Source of the DNA: Eubacterium sp.
GTDB lineage: Bacteria > Bacillota > Clostridia > Peptostreptococcales > Anaerovoracaceae
DNA length: 64,000 bases
Assembly (NCBI GenBank): GCA_017511535.1
Contig: JAFWJS010000035.1
Span: 1 to 64,000, forward strand
Direction of reading: 5' to 3'
Shown here: piece after piece, positions 1-10,708 of the stretch
Layout of the letters: each line of letters begins with the position of its first letter
Numbering within the stretch: position 1 is the stretch's first letter
Translations under genes and position numbers: made by a program
Notes under the pieces: generated by a model
Databases searched by the model: none
Told to the model about the DNA's origin: nothing
The model's input: the letters and a program-made list of their open reading frames with translations, nothing else

Positions 1-3000
1 CATAACTTTCGTAATCTGATGTCAGTACCATAGGTGTAGTCTTCAACGATGATCTAATAGGGAATACCAGTTTCTGTCCCGGTTTGAGTGTGAATTCCCC
101 TTTAATATCATAAGAGACGTTGTAAATGGTATTTCTCGTAGGCATATAGCCTAAAGCAGTAAAAAGTTTATCTATACTTGTATAATCACCGTCAGCACCG
201 ATAACATATGTCTTGTTGTTTTCGCTTATACTGTCTCCACTGAGAGTTACGGTTACCTGTCCTTCTTCATTCTTTTTGATAACGAATTTGGCGTTCTCAT
301 TATTTCGCATGCCGTTATCGCTGGCATGAGACACGTCGGAATAACTGTATTTACCGCTCTGATCAGTACCATCTGCAGGCTGATATTGATCCGGAGTATA
401 GAGACTTACCTTATTGATCGTAATAGTCAGCCAGTCTCCTATCGGAGCTGTACCGGCATTATTGCCGCTGCCCAAAGTTGCGGTGGCCTTGAGCATCGCT
501 TCTATATTGGCAGGTTCTATATAAAGCCAATAACTTAAATTATCCGTTACAACTTTACCGTTATATGACTTATTCCCTTCAGAATCTGTGATTACCTGTC
601 CCCAGTTTTTCAGATTCATAATGCCAGTATTATTGATCGTGACATTGAAGAATTCGTTTTGTCCGCCATACATGCCAGTGTTGTTAGTTCCATTATTGTT
701 CTGAAAAGCCTTTGTTATCAGCACATCATAATTGGCATCTACCGGGTTGTCGGCGCTGCTTTCCGCGGTCTGATCGGGCGAAAATGAATAATGCCTTATC
801 TCCGATGTCTCATTATGTACCTTGAGAAGTTCTGTAAGTTTCTTCCCTTCGTTAGCATCAAGGAGATCATTTACTTTATCCAGGTCAGCCAGAACGACGC
901 CGTCACCAAATCTCAGATAGAAGTCCTGCGTCGAATATTCTTGGTACGCACTTGCCCCTTTAAGGTTTTTGTTTGACACCTTCCAGCTTAGTCTGAGCGT
1001 CTTATCGTCCTTGACGCTGACCTTTAAATTATCGATGTAATCATATTCATAGCCGCCTATCTTACCAAGATAAGCCACATAATATTTTTTACCGCTTACA
1101 TTAACAGTTATTGCCCTGCAAGTGACCGTAGAAGTTCCATTATAATAGTATGAGGAGACATCTTCAACGGACCAGTGTCCGGACCGCAGTGCCTCCATTA
1201 CTTCGGGCTTCCAGTAAAGCTCGTCCGGCAGAGTTATTTCATCTTTATAATTGACCCATCTTATGAAGTCCATACCCTCTGTCGTTGAGGAGCTTCCGCT
1301 CTTGTTGGTCTCTCTGAGCCTGTATGCGAGCGCTGTAACATAAGCTTCGCCGGAAGGATCTGTCATGATGATAGGGCTGCGCGCTCTTGATATAGAAGAA
1401 TCATAATATGTAGAGTTGGTTTTGTTGTAATCAAATACAATCGGGGACGTTGTCCAGTCAAGTTCCATATAATTCTTCGGATTTATGACTTTTCCCTCGT
1501 TATTATCAGCTTCTTCCTGACTTATTGTATGGGTCCAGATCTTAACTTCTCCGCCGCCTGTACCTTCTATCTTATCGCTGCTGTCAGCTGAAGGATAATG
1601 TATATCGGCCGGTGATCTCATAGTAATAGATATTCGGGTTGTCAGTCTGTACGACCTTCATAGGATAGATGTTGCCGTTTGAAGGATTCTTTATCTTATA
1701 TTCGCCTTCAGGGAAGGAACCCATCTTATATCCGTCATCACTGTAGGCGAAGTAGATACGGATAACATCATTCAGCGCGATATTATCGTCATTTGTTATG
1801 GCTATAGCATAAGTTGCTTTCTGTCCGGTCAAATAGTCGTATGTCTTGTCCTCAGAAGGATTTTTATCCTGAACCGCCACTTTTACGCTGAGGACTTCCT
1901 TGCCGTCGCTGTTAATATAGGTGTCATTCAGTACTTTTACCAGCTCTCCCTCTAATTCATCGATTGGATAATCACAGAGTTTAGATACCTTGGCCCACTG
2001 ATCCATATCAATAGCGCCTTTACCCTGAACGGTCTTCCCCTTGTTGTCTGTGGAAGTAGACCATCCGGAAAAGGCGGATGATTTCAGATAAACATTCTGC
2101 GGCGCCGTAAAATCTATGGCAGTAAGTTTATCAGCATGATAGAGAGCATTAGCTTCCATCGCTGTTACTGTGTATTCTGTACCGCCTTCGCCGGGCGTGG
2201 TGAACTTTTCAGGGACAGTATATGAAGTGATCCCCGGCGGAACGTAAGCAAGCGAAGCCTTGCCGTCTTCAGACAGCTTGTACAGAACACCTTGTGGATC
2301 GACATAATATGTGCCGTTAAGATCCTTCAGCGGTTTACTGCCGCCTTTCTTGGTGGCCTTGGTGATCTCGATTACATTCTCACCCTCAAAGAATGTATCC
2401 GCAGCAGCCGGTATAGACGCGAGTACATTTCCATTTATCTTCTTAGTTTTATCAGAAATGGTCACTGATTCAAGGTTGTCATCTCCGTGGAACAGGTTCG
2501 TCTCAGAGACCGACGTGAGCGACTTGGCTTCGATCCGTACTGTCGCGAGATTGTCGCAGTTCTTGAATGCAGCTGTCCCGATACTCGTAACATTTTCAGG
2601 AATCACAAGAGCTGTCATGCTTTCGCAGTTTCTGAACGCCGTTTCTCCTATCGAAGTAAGCTTCGTCCATCCTGACATATCGGCCGCTGTGATCCTGCTG
2701 CTGTTAAATGCATCTTTGCCGATAGTCGTTATCGCGTCAACGTTTTCCCAGCCGGAGATGCTGGAGAAATGCTTATCCTTGAACGTGTTGGTATCAATCG
2801 TTACAGCTTTGTTACCAGGGAATCTGATCTTTTCAAGATCATCCAAAGTGGCTCCTGCAAAGTGTGTGCTCTTTAAGGTAAAAGTCGTTGCACTTGTAAC
2901 TTTCTCCCATGCGGATATGTCCAGAACTTTAAGACCGGAATCGCCATTGAATATATTGTCCGGCAATGTTGAGGTGTCATAGCTTTTGACAGTTGCGCCT

Positions 3001-4085
3001 TCAACGGTTCGGAATGTCACAGTTTCAAGATCAGGGCAATTTGTAAATAAATTAGCTCTACTATTACTACTGGTCTGGATATAAAACAACGCAGGCATGT
3101 TTACAGATTTCAGGCTTTTGTTGTTTCTGAAGAGATCCTGGATCGATGAAACACTGGCATTATTCAAGGCCCAACTGTCTGGAAGATAGAAATCCTCAAC
3201 CGCTACTGCGTCAAAGGCGCCGTTAGCTATAGATTTCAGGCTCGTATTATTGAGATTAGTTATCTCTTTTAATGATCCGCATCCTCTGAAAGCTCTGGAT
3301 CCGATAGTCTGGAGTTCACTCTTTCCGTCACTATTTGTATTGATAATAACCTTCTTCAGCTTGTCACAACCAGCTGATCCCATCGTGTTTTCGCCATCTC
3401 CAAATGCTACATTACCTATGGCTCTTACAGTTGAAGCAATTGAAACCTCTTCGAGACCATCCATATTCTGGAAAGCCGTGCCCTCTATTCCGACACATCC
3501 TTCAGGGATAACAATATTGGAAATGCTATCTTTATTAAGACCAGCCGCGGACAGATCATTTGCTATATTTCCGATGAATTTGGAAGGCACAGTAAACGTC
3601 GGAGGCGTTTCTGCTGAACCGGTGTACTCGAATGTAAGGGTATAGTTACCCTCTTCACCTGTGACTTTCCAGATCCAGCCGCCGCTGACCGGGCCGGTTA
3701 TATCGTCGGCCTGAAGTTTCAGCTACGATCCCGGTGCTTTGGCTTTAGGCGAAGCTTTGCTGCCGGAAGAAGGCTCGTCCTTCTTCTCAGGTTCTTTGCT
3801 CTTCTCGGCTGCACCGTCCTTATCTTGTGTGTCTTGGTCTTTTACGGAGTCTGCGCCCGGCTTCTGTTCATTTTCTGAAGCCTTCTGGGGTTCCGGCGCC
3901 GGTTCAGTCTTTTCATCTGATGCAGACGCTTCTTCCTGCACGTCCTTTTCTTCTTCGGTCACCGACGTTTCAGTCGGAGCTGCTCCGGTCTCTTCCGCGA
4001 GCGCTGTCATTGCGGAAGACGGCATCATGGTAAAGATAAGCACTGCTATCAGCAGCATAGAGAAATACTTTCTGCCCTGTTTCAT
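1..4085 (-). pseudogene. BspA-like leucine-rich-repeat surface protein, broken (partial, runs off left edge)
   Basis: A single surface-protein gene read leftward appears to be split into three pieces. Piece one (4085 to 3723) is a signal peptide followed by a Glu/Lys/Pro/Ser-rich linker and ends in a TAG at 3723-3725. The same frame is open before and after that TAG, down to a TGA at 1584-1586. This second piece has many BspA-type (LRR_5) repeats, such as those with the core AFRNCESMTALVIPENVTSI. At about 1605-1620 coding sense switches to another frame, which stays open to base 1 with secreted-protein-like sequence. I chose ATG 4085 because AGGAG lies 9 bases upstream; a GTG at 4094 is too close to it. 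TAG is an ordinary stop elsewhere here, so recoding is unlikely. Decay, phase-variable inactivation or assembly errors are all possible. Confidence 0.75.
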
Positions 4086-4401
4086 TTGAGTCACTCTCCT
4101 AAAAAAATAACCATCCCGGATCCAACATATAAGCTAGAAAAACATGTGTGCCTCTGTTGAAAACAGAATGGTCTTTTTTATTCTTTTCCAATTTGGATTA
4201 TATGATTAAAGTCCAGTGATGTCAACATTTCCAGCGGTTTTACGGTCCTCCGGAACGTTTATTTCCGGCCCCTTCCTCCGAATGGAATACAGCACGCTCA
4301 TATGATATACTAATTATTGTATTTTCATGGGTATCAGATGCATAAGTTTGGTATCTGATATGATCTGTAATATATATATCGACATCATAGGAGGACCGGA
4401 A
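4086..4401. promoter_or_regulatory. Divergent intergenic region with a likely promoter for the CotH-type gene
   Basis: This 316-base gap separates two divergent surface-protein genes. On the plus strand an extended -10 (TGATATACT, hexamer 4306-4311) lies 17 bases after a weak TGGAAT at 4283-4288. The leader that follows contains an inverted repeat, ATCAGAT at 4333-4339 and ATCTGAT at 4353-4359, which could form a hairpin or bind a regulator. I see no convincing promoter for the leftward gene. Confidence 0.45.
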
Positions 4402-7383
4402 ATGAAAAGACTACTGGTTACTATTCTGGCAGTGATGATGTGCTTCACTTCACTGACCGTCTGCAGCGTATTTGCGGCAGAAGGCGAAGAAACAGACGAG
4501 CTCTGGGCGACCTCGGTATCATACCGCAGGATAGCGTTCACAGATCTCATGGATGCAGGAAAACTCAAACTGCCTGACGCCATGCCGGATGTAAAACTGG
4601 AACGATCTGCCAAAGGCGGCGGGATAATGGTGAACGGTCCGTATAATCAGCTTGCCTCAGGAAAGATCCTTATAGACAACGAATTCAACTTTGATGAAAA
4701 CGCGGTCGGAAGGATAACCGTAGACGGCCTTTCTGACAAGACTTTCAAAGGCGAGGTGAAGATCTATCTGGACAACGATACTGAGCCTGCGGCGAGCATC
4801 CCCCTCAGGAAGCAGATGGGGAAGAAAGGCTGGACCCGCGAGGGCGAAGTAACTTCAGTCGTGCTCAACAAAGACATAAAAGGCAGACACAGCGTCTCAA
4901 TAGGCTTTGATATCGCAGGCCTCAGCGAGGGAGCATCGGCAGAGCTGCTCCTCCGGTCGATAGAGTTCGCGGAGAGCTCGATCCCTGTCATGTACTTTGA
5001 TATCGACGAGACCGAGGGCACCATCGAAGCGATGAACGACTCGGACGACCACGACGTGGAATGCTACGGGAAAGCCTCCCTGCTCATCCCGGATTATTAT
5101 AAGAACAGAAGCGAGCACACAGAAGAAGAACTTACCGACATGCCGGATATGACCCTCGAATATATCCGCGGCCGCGGCAACTCCACATGGGGAACGGACA
5201 AGAAGCCGTATAAAGTGAAGTTCACAGAGAAGCGCGATCTGCTCGGAATGGGAGAAAGCAAACACTGGGTCCTGCTCGCGAACAGATACGACAACTCTCT
5301 CATCCGTAACAGGATGACATACTGGATCACCGGAAAACATTGCCTGGATCTTCCGTATTCTCCAAAGTGCACTCCTGTTGAAGTCGTGATGAACGGCAAT
5401 TATTACGGAAGCTATCTCCTTAGCCAGCAGATCCGAGTCGGAAAGAACAACGTGAATATCAAGGAGCTCGATGAGAAGGTCTCAGATCCTGCTTCTGATA
5501 AGATAACAGGAGGATACCTCATTAACATGAACGGTGAAGACGACGAGGATACAAGCATCGCGACTGACCGCGGTATGTACTTCAACATAGAAAGCCCTGA
5601 TTTCAGCGACTATCCGGAGACCGAAGACGCTGACAACGCGAAGAAGGCGCAGCGTCAGTACATCGCAGACTACATGCAGAGCGTGGAAGACGCGATATAC
5701 GGAGCCGGCGGCAAAAACGCGGACGGCAAAAGCTACGAGGACCTTATGGATATTGATTCTGCCATAGATTTCTGGTGGATCCAGGAATTCTCAGCGAACG
5801 GAGACGCATACGGCGGCGGGAGCAATTATCTGTACAAGCCGAGGAACGGAAAGCTCTTCTGGGGGCCTCTCTGGGACTTTGACTATGTGGCGTGGGGCGA
5901 CCTTGAATATTACGACGAGACACGCGACGGCTTCAACAACACGCAGTGCAAATGGAATGAAAAGCTCAAGACATATCCTGAATATCTCCAGAAGATCAAA
6001 GACCGCTGGCCTGACCTGAAAAAGGCAGTGACTGAGGTCGTCAAAGAAGGCGGCGTGCTTGACAGATACTATGAAGAAACACGGATCTCAGAGCAGTACG
6101 ACGTGGAAAAATGGGGATTCTACGACGACGAGCGTGGAGGCTACGACGAATACGGCGGCTACGTGGGCGAAGCGCCGGAAGATGAAGTCCCTCCTGACGA
6201 AGACGGCGCCGGAGACGGAGAGAGCGGCATCCCTGAAATAAGGACATACAGATTTGAGGTCGAGCAGCTCCGCGGATGGATAAAGAGGCGTCTTGACTGG
6301 GTCTCTCAGAACATCGATTCCCTGGAGCCTGCATTATGCACGGTAACTTTCGTGGCAGACGGAAAAACAATAGAGACAAGGACCCTTGCCTTCGGCGAGG
6401 AGTACGGTGAACTTCCGAAGGCTCCTGAAAAGAAAGGCAAGGTCTTCGACGGCTGGTACGACGGAGGCGACTACAAGATAACCCCGTCCGAGACTGTCTT
6501 TGAAGACTGCATCATAACAGCAAAATATATCAAGGCCGGAGACATCGATCCGGACAGCCGTTTATTCTTTTCTGGCTACGACGTATATATCACTTACGAC
6601 AGCTACAATCCGGAAGAAAACGTCTACACGCCTGACTACACGATCGCGCCTGTTAACGCCGCGGTAAAGATAAAATGGTCATCTTCCGCGCCTGATGTCA
6701 TGACAGTAGACAGCGACGGAACAGTACACGCTCAGAAGACAGGCACCGCGGTGATCACCGGAAAGCTCCCTGGAGGAAAGACCGGCTCCTACAGGCTCAC
6801 TTTCATGACCGGTGACAAGAATGACATAAGGCGCGTGTCCCTGAACAAAAAGACTCTGAAGATAAAAGCCGGAAGCTTTACAGGTCTCCGCGCCAAGGCA
6901 TCGCCGGCTCCACATTTCGATCCTGAGTACACATGGATCTCAGCCGATCCCAAGATCGCTTCAGTAGACGGATACGGCGTAGTCACAGGCAGGAAGGCAG
7001 GCATGACATACATCTTCCTTATCGAAGACGCGAGCCACGCGATCTGCAAATGCAAAGTCACAGTGACCCCTTCACAGGCCTCGCTCATCAGGAGAGCAAA
7101 AGCCGCAAAGACAAAGGTAAAGGCTGCGGCGATAGGAAAGAGCCGTGTAAAGATCTCCTGGAAAAAGGTAAAAGGCGTGAAGAAATACATCGTTTATTCC
7201 TCAGAGAAAAAGAACGGTAAATACAGGAAGATCTGTACCGCGTCCGGCAGCAGGACCTCCTGCGTCAGGAAGCGGCTCAAGAAAGGAAAGACTTTGTTCT
7301 TCAAGGTCCGTCCTGTGAGCAGGGCCGGGAAGAAGTCAGTGACCGGAAAATGGTCGAACGCGGCAAAGGTGAAAGTGAAGTAG
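4402..7383 (+). CDS. Secreted CotH-kinase family protein with InlB-like, Big_2 and Fn3-like modules
   Basis: This is a 993-residue secreted protein. It starts with a signal peptide (about residues 1-25, ending FAAEG). A CotH-type kinase domain follows from about residue 194: GRGNSTWG near 258 and the FDYVAWGD motif near 490 match the nucleotide- and metal-binding motifs of CotH. Next are an InlB B-repeat/Flg_new-like segment (about 647-712, ending VFDGWYDGGD), Ig-like Big_2 segments (about 720-885) and a lysine-rich Fn3-like domain to the end. CotH proteins phosphorylate proteins in spore coats and in secreted effectors; the substrate here is unknown. I chose ATG 4402 because GGAGG lies just upstream and the signal peptide begins there, although the frame is open from 4327. 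No LPXTG motif is present. Confidence 0.85.
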   Translation: MKRLLVTILAVMMCFTSLTVCSVFAAEGEETDELWATSVSYRRIAFTDLMDAGKLKLPDAMPDVKLERSAKGGGIMVNGPYNQLASGKILIDNEFNFDENAVGRITVDGLSDKTFKGEVKIYLDNDTEPAASIPLRKQMGKKGWTREGEVTSVVLNKDIKGRHSVSIGFDIAGLSEGASAELLLRSIEFAESSIPVMYFDIDETEGTIEAMNDSDDHDVECYGKASLLIPDYYKNRSEHTEEELTDMPDMTLEYIRGRGNSTWGTDKKPYKVKFTEKRDLLGMGESKHWVLLANRYDNSLIRNRMTYWITGKHCLDLPYSPKCTPVEVVMNGNYYGSYLLSQQIRVGKNNVNIKELDEKVSDPASDKITGGYLINMNGEDDEDTSIATDRGMYFNIESPDFSDYPETEDADNAKKAQRQYIADYMQSVEDAIYGAGGKNADGKSYEDLMDIDSAIDFWWIQEFSANGDAYGGGSNYLYKPRNGKLFWGPLWDFDYVAWGDLEYYDETRDGFNNTQCKWNEKLKTYPEYLQKIKDRWPDLKKAVTEVVKEGGVLDRYYEETRISEQYDVEKWGFYDDERGGYDEYGGYVGEAPEDEVPPDEDGAGDGESGIPEIRTYRFEVEQLRGWIKRRLDWVSQNIDSLEPALCTVTFVADGKTIETRTLAFGEEYGELPKAPEKKGKVFDGWYDGGDYKITPSETVFEDCIITAKYIKAGDIDPDSRLFFSGYDVYITYDSYNPEENVYTPDYTIAPVNAAVKIKWSSSAPDVMTVDSDGTVHAQKTGTAVITGKLPGGKTGSYRLTFMTGDKNDIRRVSLNKKTLKIKAGSFTGLRAKASPAPHFDPEYTWISADPKIASVDGYGVVTGRKAGMTYIFLIEDASHAICKCKVTVTPSQASLIRRAKAAKTKVKAAAIGKSRVKISWKKVKGVKKYIVYSSEKKNGKYRKICTASGSRTSCVRKRLKKGKTLFFKVRPVSRAGKKSVTGKWSNAAKVKVK

Positions 7384-7385
7384 CG

Positions 7386-7414
7386 TTGTAAAATGGACAG
7401 CCCGGGAGTATAAT
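7386..7414 (+). promoter_or_regulatory. Promoter of the CoA-transferase gene
   Basis: TTGTAA at 7386-7391 and TATAAT at 7409-7414 are separated by 17 bases, 54 bases before the start codon of the next gene. The gene therefore probably starts its own transcript. Confidence 0.6.
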
Positions 7415-7468
7415 TCTGTTAACGATTCAAACAGCCTTTATGGCGGCATATCTGAAAGGAAGGTTCAA

Positions 7469-8827
7469 ATGTATAAGATCTCATCTGTACCGGCAATGTA
7501 CAAAAGAAAGCTCATAACGGCGGACCAGGCTGCGGCTATGGTAAAGAAGAATTTCCGTATCCACTACGGGACCGGCCTCGGAGTACCTCAGGATATAGAC
7601 GCCGCGCTCGGTAAGCGCGCGAAAAAGCTCAAGGGCGTCGAGGTACTGAGCAACATCACGATCCCAAGAGCTCCTTTCCAGATCTATCAGGGTTCTGACT
7701 CTGTGGATCAGGTCAGATTCAGCTCAGCACATTTCAGCGGCGCTGACAGAAAGATCAACAAGGACGGTCGCTGCTGGTACATCCCTATGCTTTTCAATGA
7801 ACTCCCATATTATTGGGACATCAACGAAAAGGGAATAGATATCATCTTCATTTCCGTAGGTCCTATGGATAAGTACGGAAACTTCAACATCGGACCACAG
7901 GTGGCTGATGAATGGAGAGCGATCGAGGTAGCGAGGAAAGTCGTAGTAGAAGTCAACGAGAACATGCCTCGCGCATTCGGTGAGAAGGCATTCCTCAACA
8001 TCGCGGACGTCGACTACGTCGTGGAAAGCAGCAATCCTCCGCTTGCAGAGATCCCGGGAAAAGACGCAGACGAAGCTGATCAGAAGATCGCTGAGTTCGT
8101 AGTAGACAGGATCAAGAGCGGAAGCACTCTTCAGCTCGGTATCGGCGGACTTCCTGCAGCTATCGGCAAGATGCTCGCAGACTCCAGCGTGAAGGACCTT
8201 TCAGGCCATACCGAGATGCTCGTGGACTCCTATGTCGACCTGTATAACGCAGGCAAGATCACCGGAAACAAGAAGAATCACCCGGGCAAGATCGTATACG
8301 GATTCGCAGGCGGCACCAGGAAGCTGTACGACTTCATCGACGACAACCCGGTATGCTACACGATGCCTGTCGAGTATGTCAACAATGTCCAGACTGTCGC
8401 CGACATCCCGAACTTTGTATCCATCAACAGCTGCATCCAGCTTGACCTCTTCGGTCAGATCGCTTCCGAGTCAGCAGGTCCCCGCCAGATCTCCGGAACA
8501 GGCGGACAGCTCGACTTCGTTCACGGCGCGTTCCTGTCAGAAGGCGGTCAGAGCTTCATCTGTCTCCACTCCACGAGAGCGAACAAAGACGGCAGCCTGA
8601 GCTCGCTGATCAATCCTACTCTTCCGGAAGGAACGATCGTGACTACGCCGCGTTCCGCGACGAACTACGTCATCACAGAGTACGGCGCAGCTAACCTGAA
8701 GGGCCGCACGACCTGGGAGAGAGCTGAGATGCTTATCAACATCGCGCATCCTAACTTCAGGGAAGACCTGATCAAGCAAGCTGAGAAGCTGGGCATTTGG
8801 ACACAGACAAGTAAGTGCACATGGTAG
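7469..8827 (+). CDS. Acetyl-CoA hydrolase/transferase family: butyryl-CoA:acetate or 4-hydroxybutyrate CoA-transferase
   Basis: The 452-residue product is full length for the Cat1/AbfT/But family of CoA-transferases, which move CoA between acyl-CoA and a carboxylic acid such as acetate in the cytoplasm. GIGGLPAAIGK leads into GHTEMLVDSYVDL; Glu249 in that second motif is in the position of the catalytic glutamate that forms the glutamyl-CoA thioester. The C-terminal part has SGTGGQLDFVHGAF, TLPEGTIVTTPR and TEYGAANLKGRTTWERAE, the pattern I know from butyryl-CoA:acetate CoA-transferases. The exact acyl substrate cannot be read from the sequence. It has its own promoter and a terminator just downstream. 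AAGGAAGG precedes the ATG. Confidence 0.85.
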   Translation: MYKISSVPAMYKRKLITADQAAAMVKKNFRIHYGTGLGVPQDIDAALGKRAKKLKGVEVLSNITIPRAPFQIYQGSDSVDQVRFSSAHFSGADRKINKDGRCWYIPMLFNELPYYWDINEKGIDIIFISVGPMDKYGNFNIGPQVADEWRAIEVARKVVVEVNENMPRAFGEKAFLNIADVDYVVESSNPPLAEIPGKDADEADQKIAEFVVDRIKSGSTLQLGIGGLPAAIGKMLADSSVKDLSGHTEMLVDSYVDLYNAGKITGNKKNHPGKIVYGFAGGTRKLYDFIDDNPVCYTMPVEYVNNVQTVADIPNFVSINSCIQLDLFGQIASESAGPRQISGTGGQLDFVHGAFLSEGGQSFICLHSTRANKDGSLSSLINPTLPEGTIVTTPRSATNYVITEYGAANLKGRTTWERAEMLINIAHPNFREDLIKQAEKLGIWTQTSKCTW

Positions 8828-8885
8828 AATAGCTGCCGGTACAGCGGCGGGGCTGCTGTGCTGACGGACCATTATGAAAAGTGAA

Positions 8886-8918
8886 GACCCGGCGTCCTGG
8901 ATGATGCCGGGTCTTTTT
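8886..8918 (+). terminator. Intrinsic terminator after the CoA-transferase gene
   Basis: GACCCGGC (8886-8893) pairs with GCCGGGTC (8906-8913) and is followed by five T. Confidence 0.85.
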
Positions 8919-8925
8919 GTGTCTT

Positions 8926-8978
8926 CCGGGGACGGTTCTGGGGTGCGCATTCATGTCACCCCCTGAACCGTCCCCGGG
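8926..8978. repeat. Dispersed palindromic repeat (GGGACGGTTCT family), copy 1
   Basis: Two arms carrying GGGGACGGTTCTG and its inverse flank a short spacer, a near-perfect inverted repeat. The same core recurs at about 12034, 17197, 18855, 25641, 44474 and 47639, always between genes. Form and distribution resemble REP-type elements; no transposase is nearby. Confidence 0.75.
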
Positions 8979-9074
8979 GTGCTTTCCATGATTTGTCAGC
9001 CTCCTTTGCGGTGCGCACAAAAAACATAACAGTATTTAACATAATCATGTATGTAAGAACAGACGGCGGACGCA

Positions 9075-9103
9075 TTGAATAATTGCAGGTGCTAGAGTAT
9101 AAT
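9075..9103 (+). promoter_or_regulatory. Promoter of purB
   Basis: TTGAAT at 9075-9080 and a consensus TATAAT at 9098-9103 are separated by 17 bases, about 50 bases before the purB start codon. Confidence 0.7.
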
Positions 9104-9152
9104 AATATTTTGTGGTAATAGGCTTTGATCGTATTACAGCAAAGGAGACAAA

Positions 9153-10595
9153 ATGGCAAAAGATGGCTATATAAGCGCGTTTTCGGAAAGATATCCGAGC
9201 GCAGAGATGAAGTACCTGTTCTCGCAGGAGAAAAAGTTCAGGACCTGGAGAAGGCTCTGGATCGCACTTGCAGAATCGGAACAGGAGCTTGGGCTTGACA
9301 TTACGGACGAACAGCTGGACGAACTGAGGGCGCACAAGGACGACATCAATTATGAAGTCGCCGAAGAGCGCGAGAAAGTCGTCCGCCACGACGTAATGTC
9401 ACACGTATACGCATACGGTGTTCAGTGCCCTAAGGCAAAGGGAATAATACACCTCGGCGCAACTTCGTGCTACGTCGGAGACAACACCGACATCATCGTA
9501 ATGACAGAAGCAATACAGCTGATCAGGAAAAAGCTGCTGAACGCGATGGACAAGCTGGCTGCTTTTGCCGAAGAATATAAAGACATGCCTACGCTTGCGT
9601 ACACGCACTATCAGGCTGCTCAGCCGACGACCGTGGGCAAGCGCGCGACACTCTGGCTGCATGATCTGCTGCTCGACTATCAGGATCTGGAGTATGTGCT
9701 TGGCAGCATGAAGCTCCTGGGATGCAAAGGAACGACCGGATCACAGGCTTCGTTCATGGAACTCTTTAATGGCGACCATGAGAAATGCAGAGCGCTTGAC
9801 AGAAAAATAGCGGAAAAGATGGGCTTTGATGCCTGTTACCCTGTTTCGGGGCAGACATATTCCAGAAAGGTCGACAGCCGCGTGCTCTCCGTGCTCGCCG
9901 GGATCGGACAGTCTGCTCACAAGTTCAGCAACGACATCAGACTGCTCCAGCACATGAAGGAAGTCGAAGAGCCGTTCGAAAAGACGCAGATCGGCTCATC
10001 CGCCATGGCATATAAAAGGAACCCGATGAGATCAGAGAGGATGGCTTCGCTCTCAAATTATCTTATGAGCGACGTCATGAATCCGCAGATCACGGCTGCG
10101 ACGCAGTGGTTCGAAAGAACGCTCGACGATTCCGCGAACAGAAGGATCGCGATTTCTGAAGCATTCCTCGCGGCGGACAGCATCCTTGAGCTTTACATAA
10201 ATATCACCGACGGCCTTGTCGTTTATCCGAAAGTCATCGAGTCACACCTGATGGCAGAGCTTCCGTTCATGGCGTCTGAGAACATCATGATGGACGCGGT
10301 CAAAGCCGGAGGCGACAGGCAGGAGCTCCACGAGAGGATCAGAGAGCTCTCCATGGAAGCCGGCAAAGTCGTTAAAGAGGAGGGAAAGCCAAACGACCTT
10401 CTGGAAAGGATCGCAGAAGACCCTATGTTCAATGAACTCGGCGTAACTGAAGAATCTCTTGCCGAAGTCATGAAGCCTGAAAAATATGTAGGACGCGCGC
10501 CTGAACAGGTAGAGGAATTCCTCGACGGATTCATCAGGCCGCTTCTTGAAGAGAATAAAGAAGAACTCGGCGTCAAAGCCGATATAAACGTATAG
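9153..10595 (+). CDS. purB: Adenylosuccinate lyase
   Basis: This cytoplasmic enzyme of purine synthesis splits SAICAR into AICAR and fumarate, and adenylosuccinate into AMP and fumarate. The 480-residue product is the usual length. Visible family marks are HLGATSCYVGDN, THYQAAQPTTVGKR and the signature loop SSAMAYKRNPMRSER, which carries the mobile catalytic serine. It is followed 113 bases later by purA, so the two enzymes that convert IMP-level intermediates to AMP sit together. GGAGA lies upstream of the ATG. Confidence 0.97.
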   Translation: MAKDGYISAFSERYPSAEMKYLFSQEKKFRTWRRLWIALAESEQELGLDITDEQLDELRAHKDDINYEVAEEREKVVRHDVMSHVYAYGVQCPKAKGIIHLGATSCYVGDNTDIIVMTEAIQLIRKKLLNAMDKLAAFAEEYKDMPTLAYTHYQAAQPTTVGKRATLWLHDLLLDYQDLEYVLGSMKLLGCKGTTGSQASFMELFNGDHEKCRALDRKIAEKMGFDACYPVSGQTYSRKVDSRVLSVLAGIGQSAHKFSNDIRLLQHMKEVEEPFEKTQIGSSAMAYKRNPMRSERMASLSNYLMSDVMNPQITAATQWFERTLDDSANRRIAISEAFLAADSILELYINITDGLVVYPKVIESHLMAELPFMASENIMMDAVKAGGDRQELHERIRELSMEAGKVVKEEGKPNDLLERIAEDPMFNELGVTEESLAEVMKPEKYVGRAPEQVEEFLDGFIRPLLEENKEELGVKADINV

Positions 10596-10708
10596 GCGCC
10601 TGCGGCCGGGCTGCGGGCTGCGGGGCCCTTTGCCGCAGAGAGTTTTGACGGCCGCTGCGTTTGGGAATAAACACATGATTCTGTTATTGTATTACAGGGA
10701 GGAAAAGA

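Noticed and set aside
3723..3725. Amber codon read as pyrrolysine or another amino acid
   Set aside because: TAG ends several intact genes here (for example those at 4402, 7469, 9153 and 12137), and the same surface gene also has a frameshift.
8828..9152. tRNA or small RNA gene in the gap before purB
   Set aside because: No cloverleaf or T-loop sequence; the gap is explained by a terminator, a repeat copy and the purB promoter.
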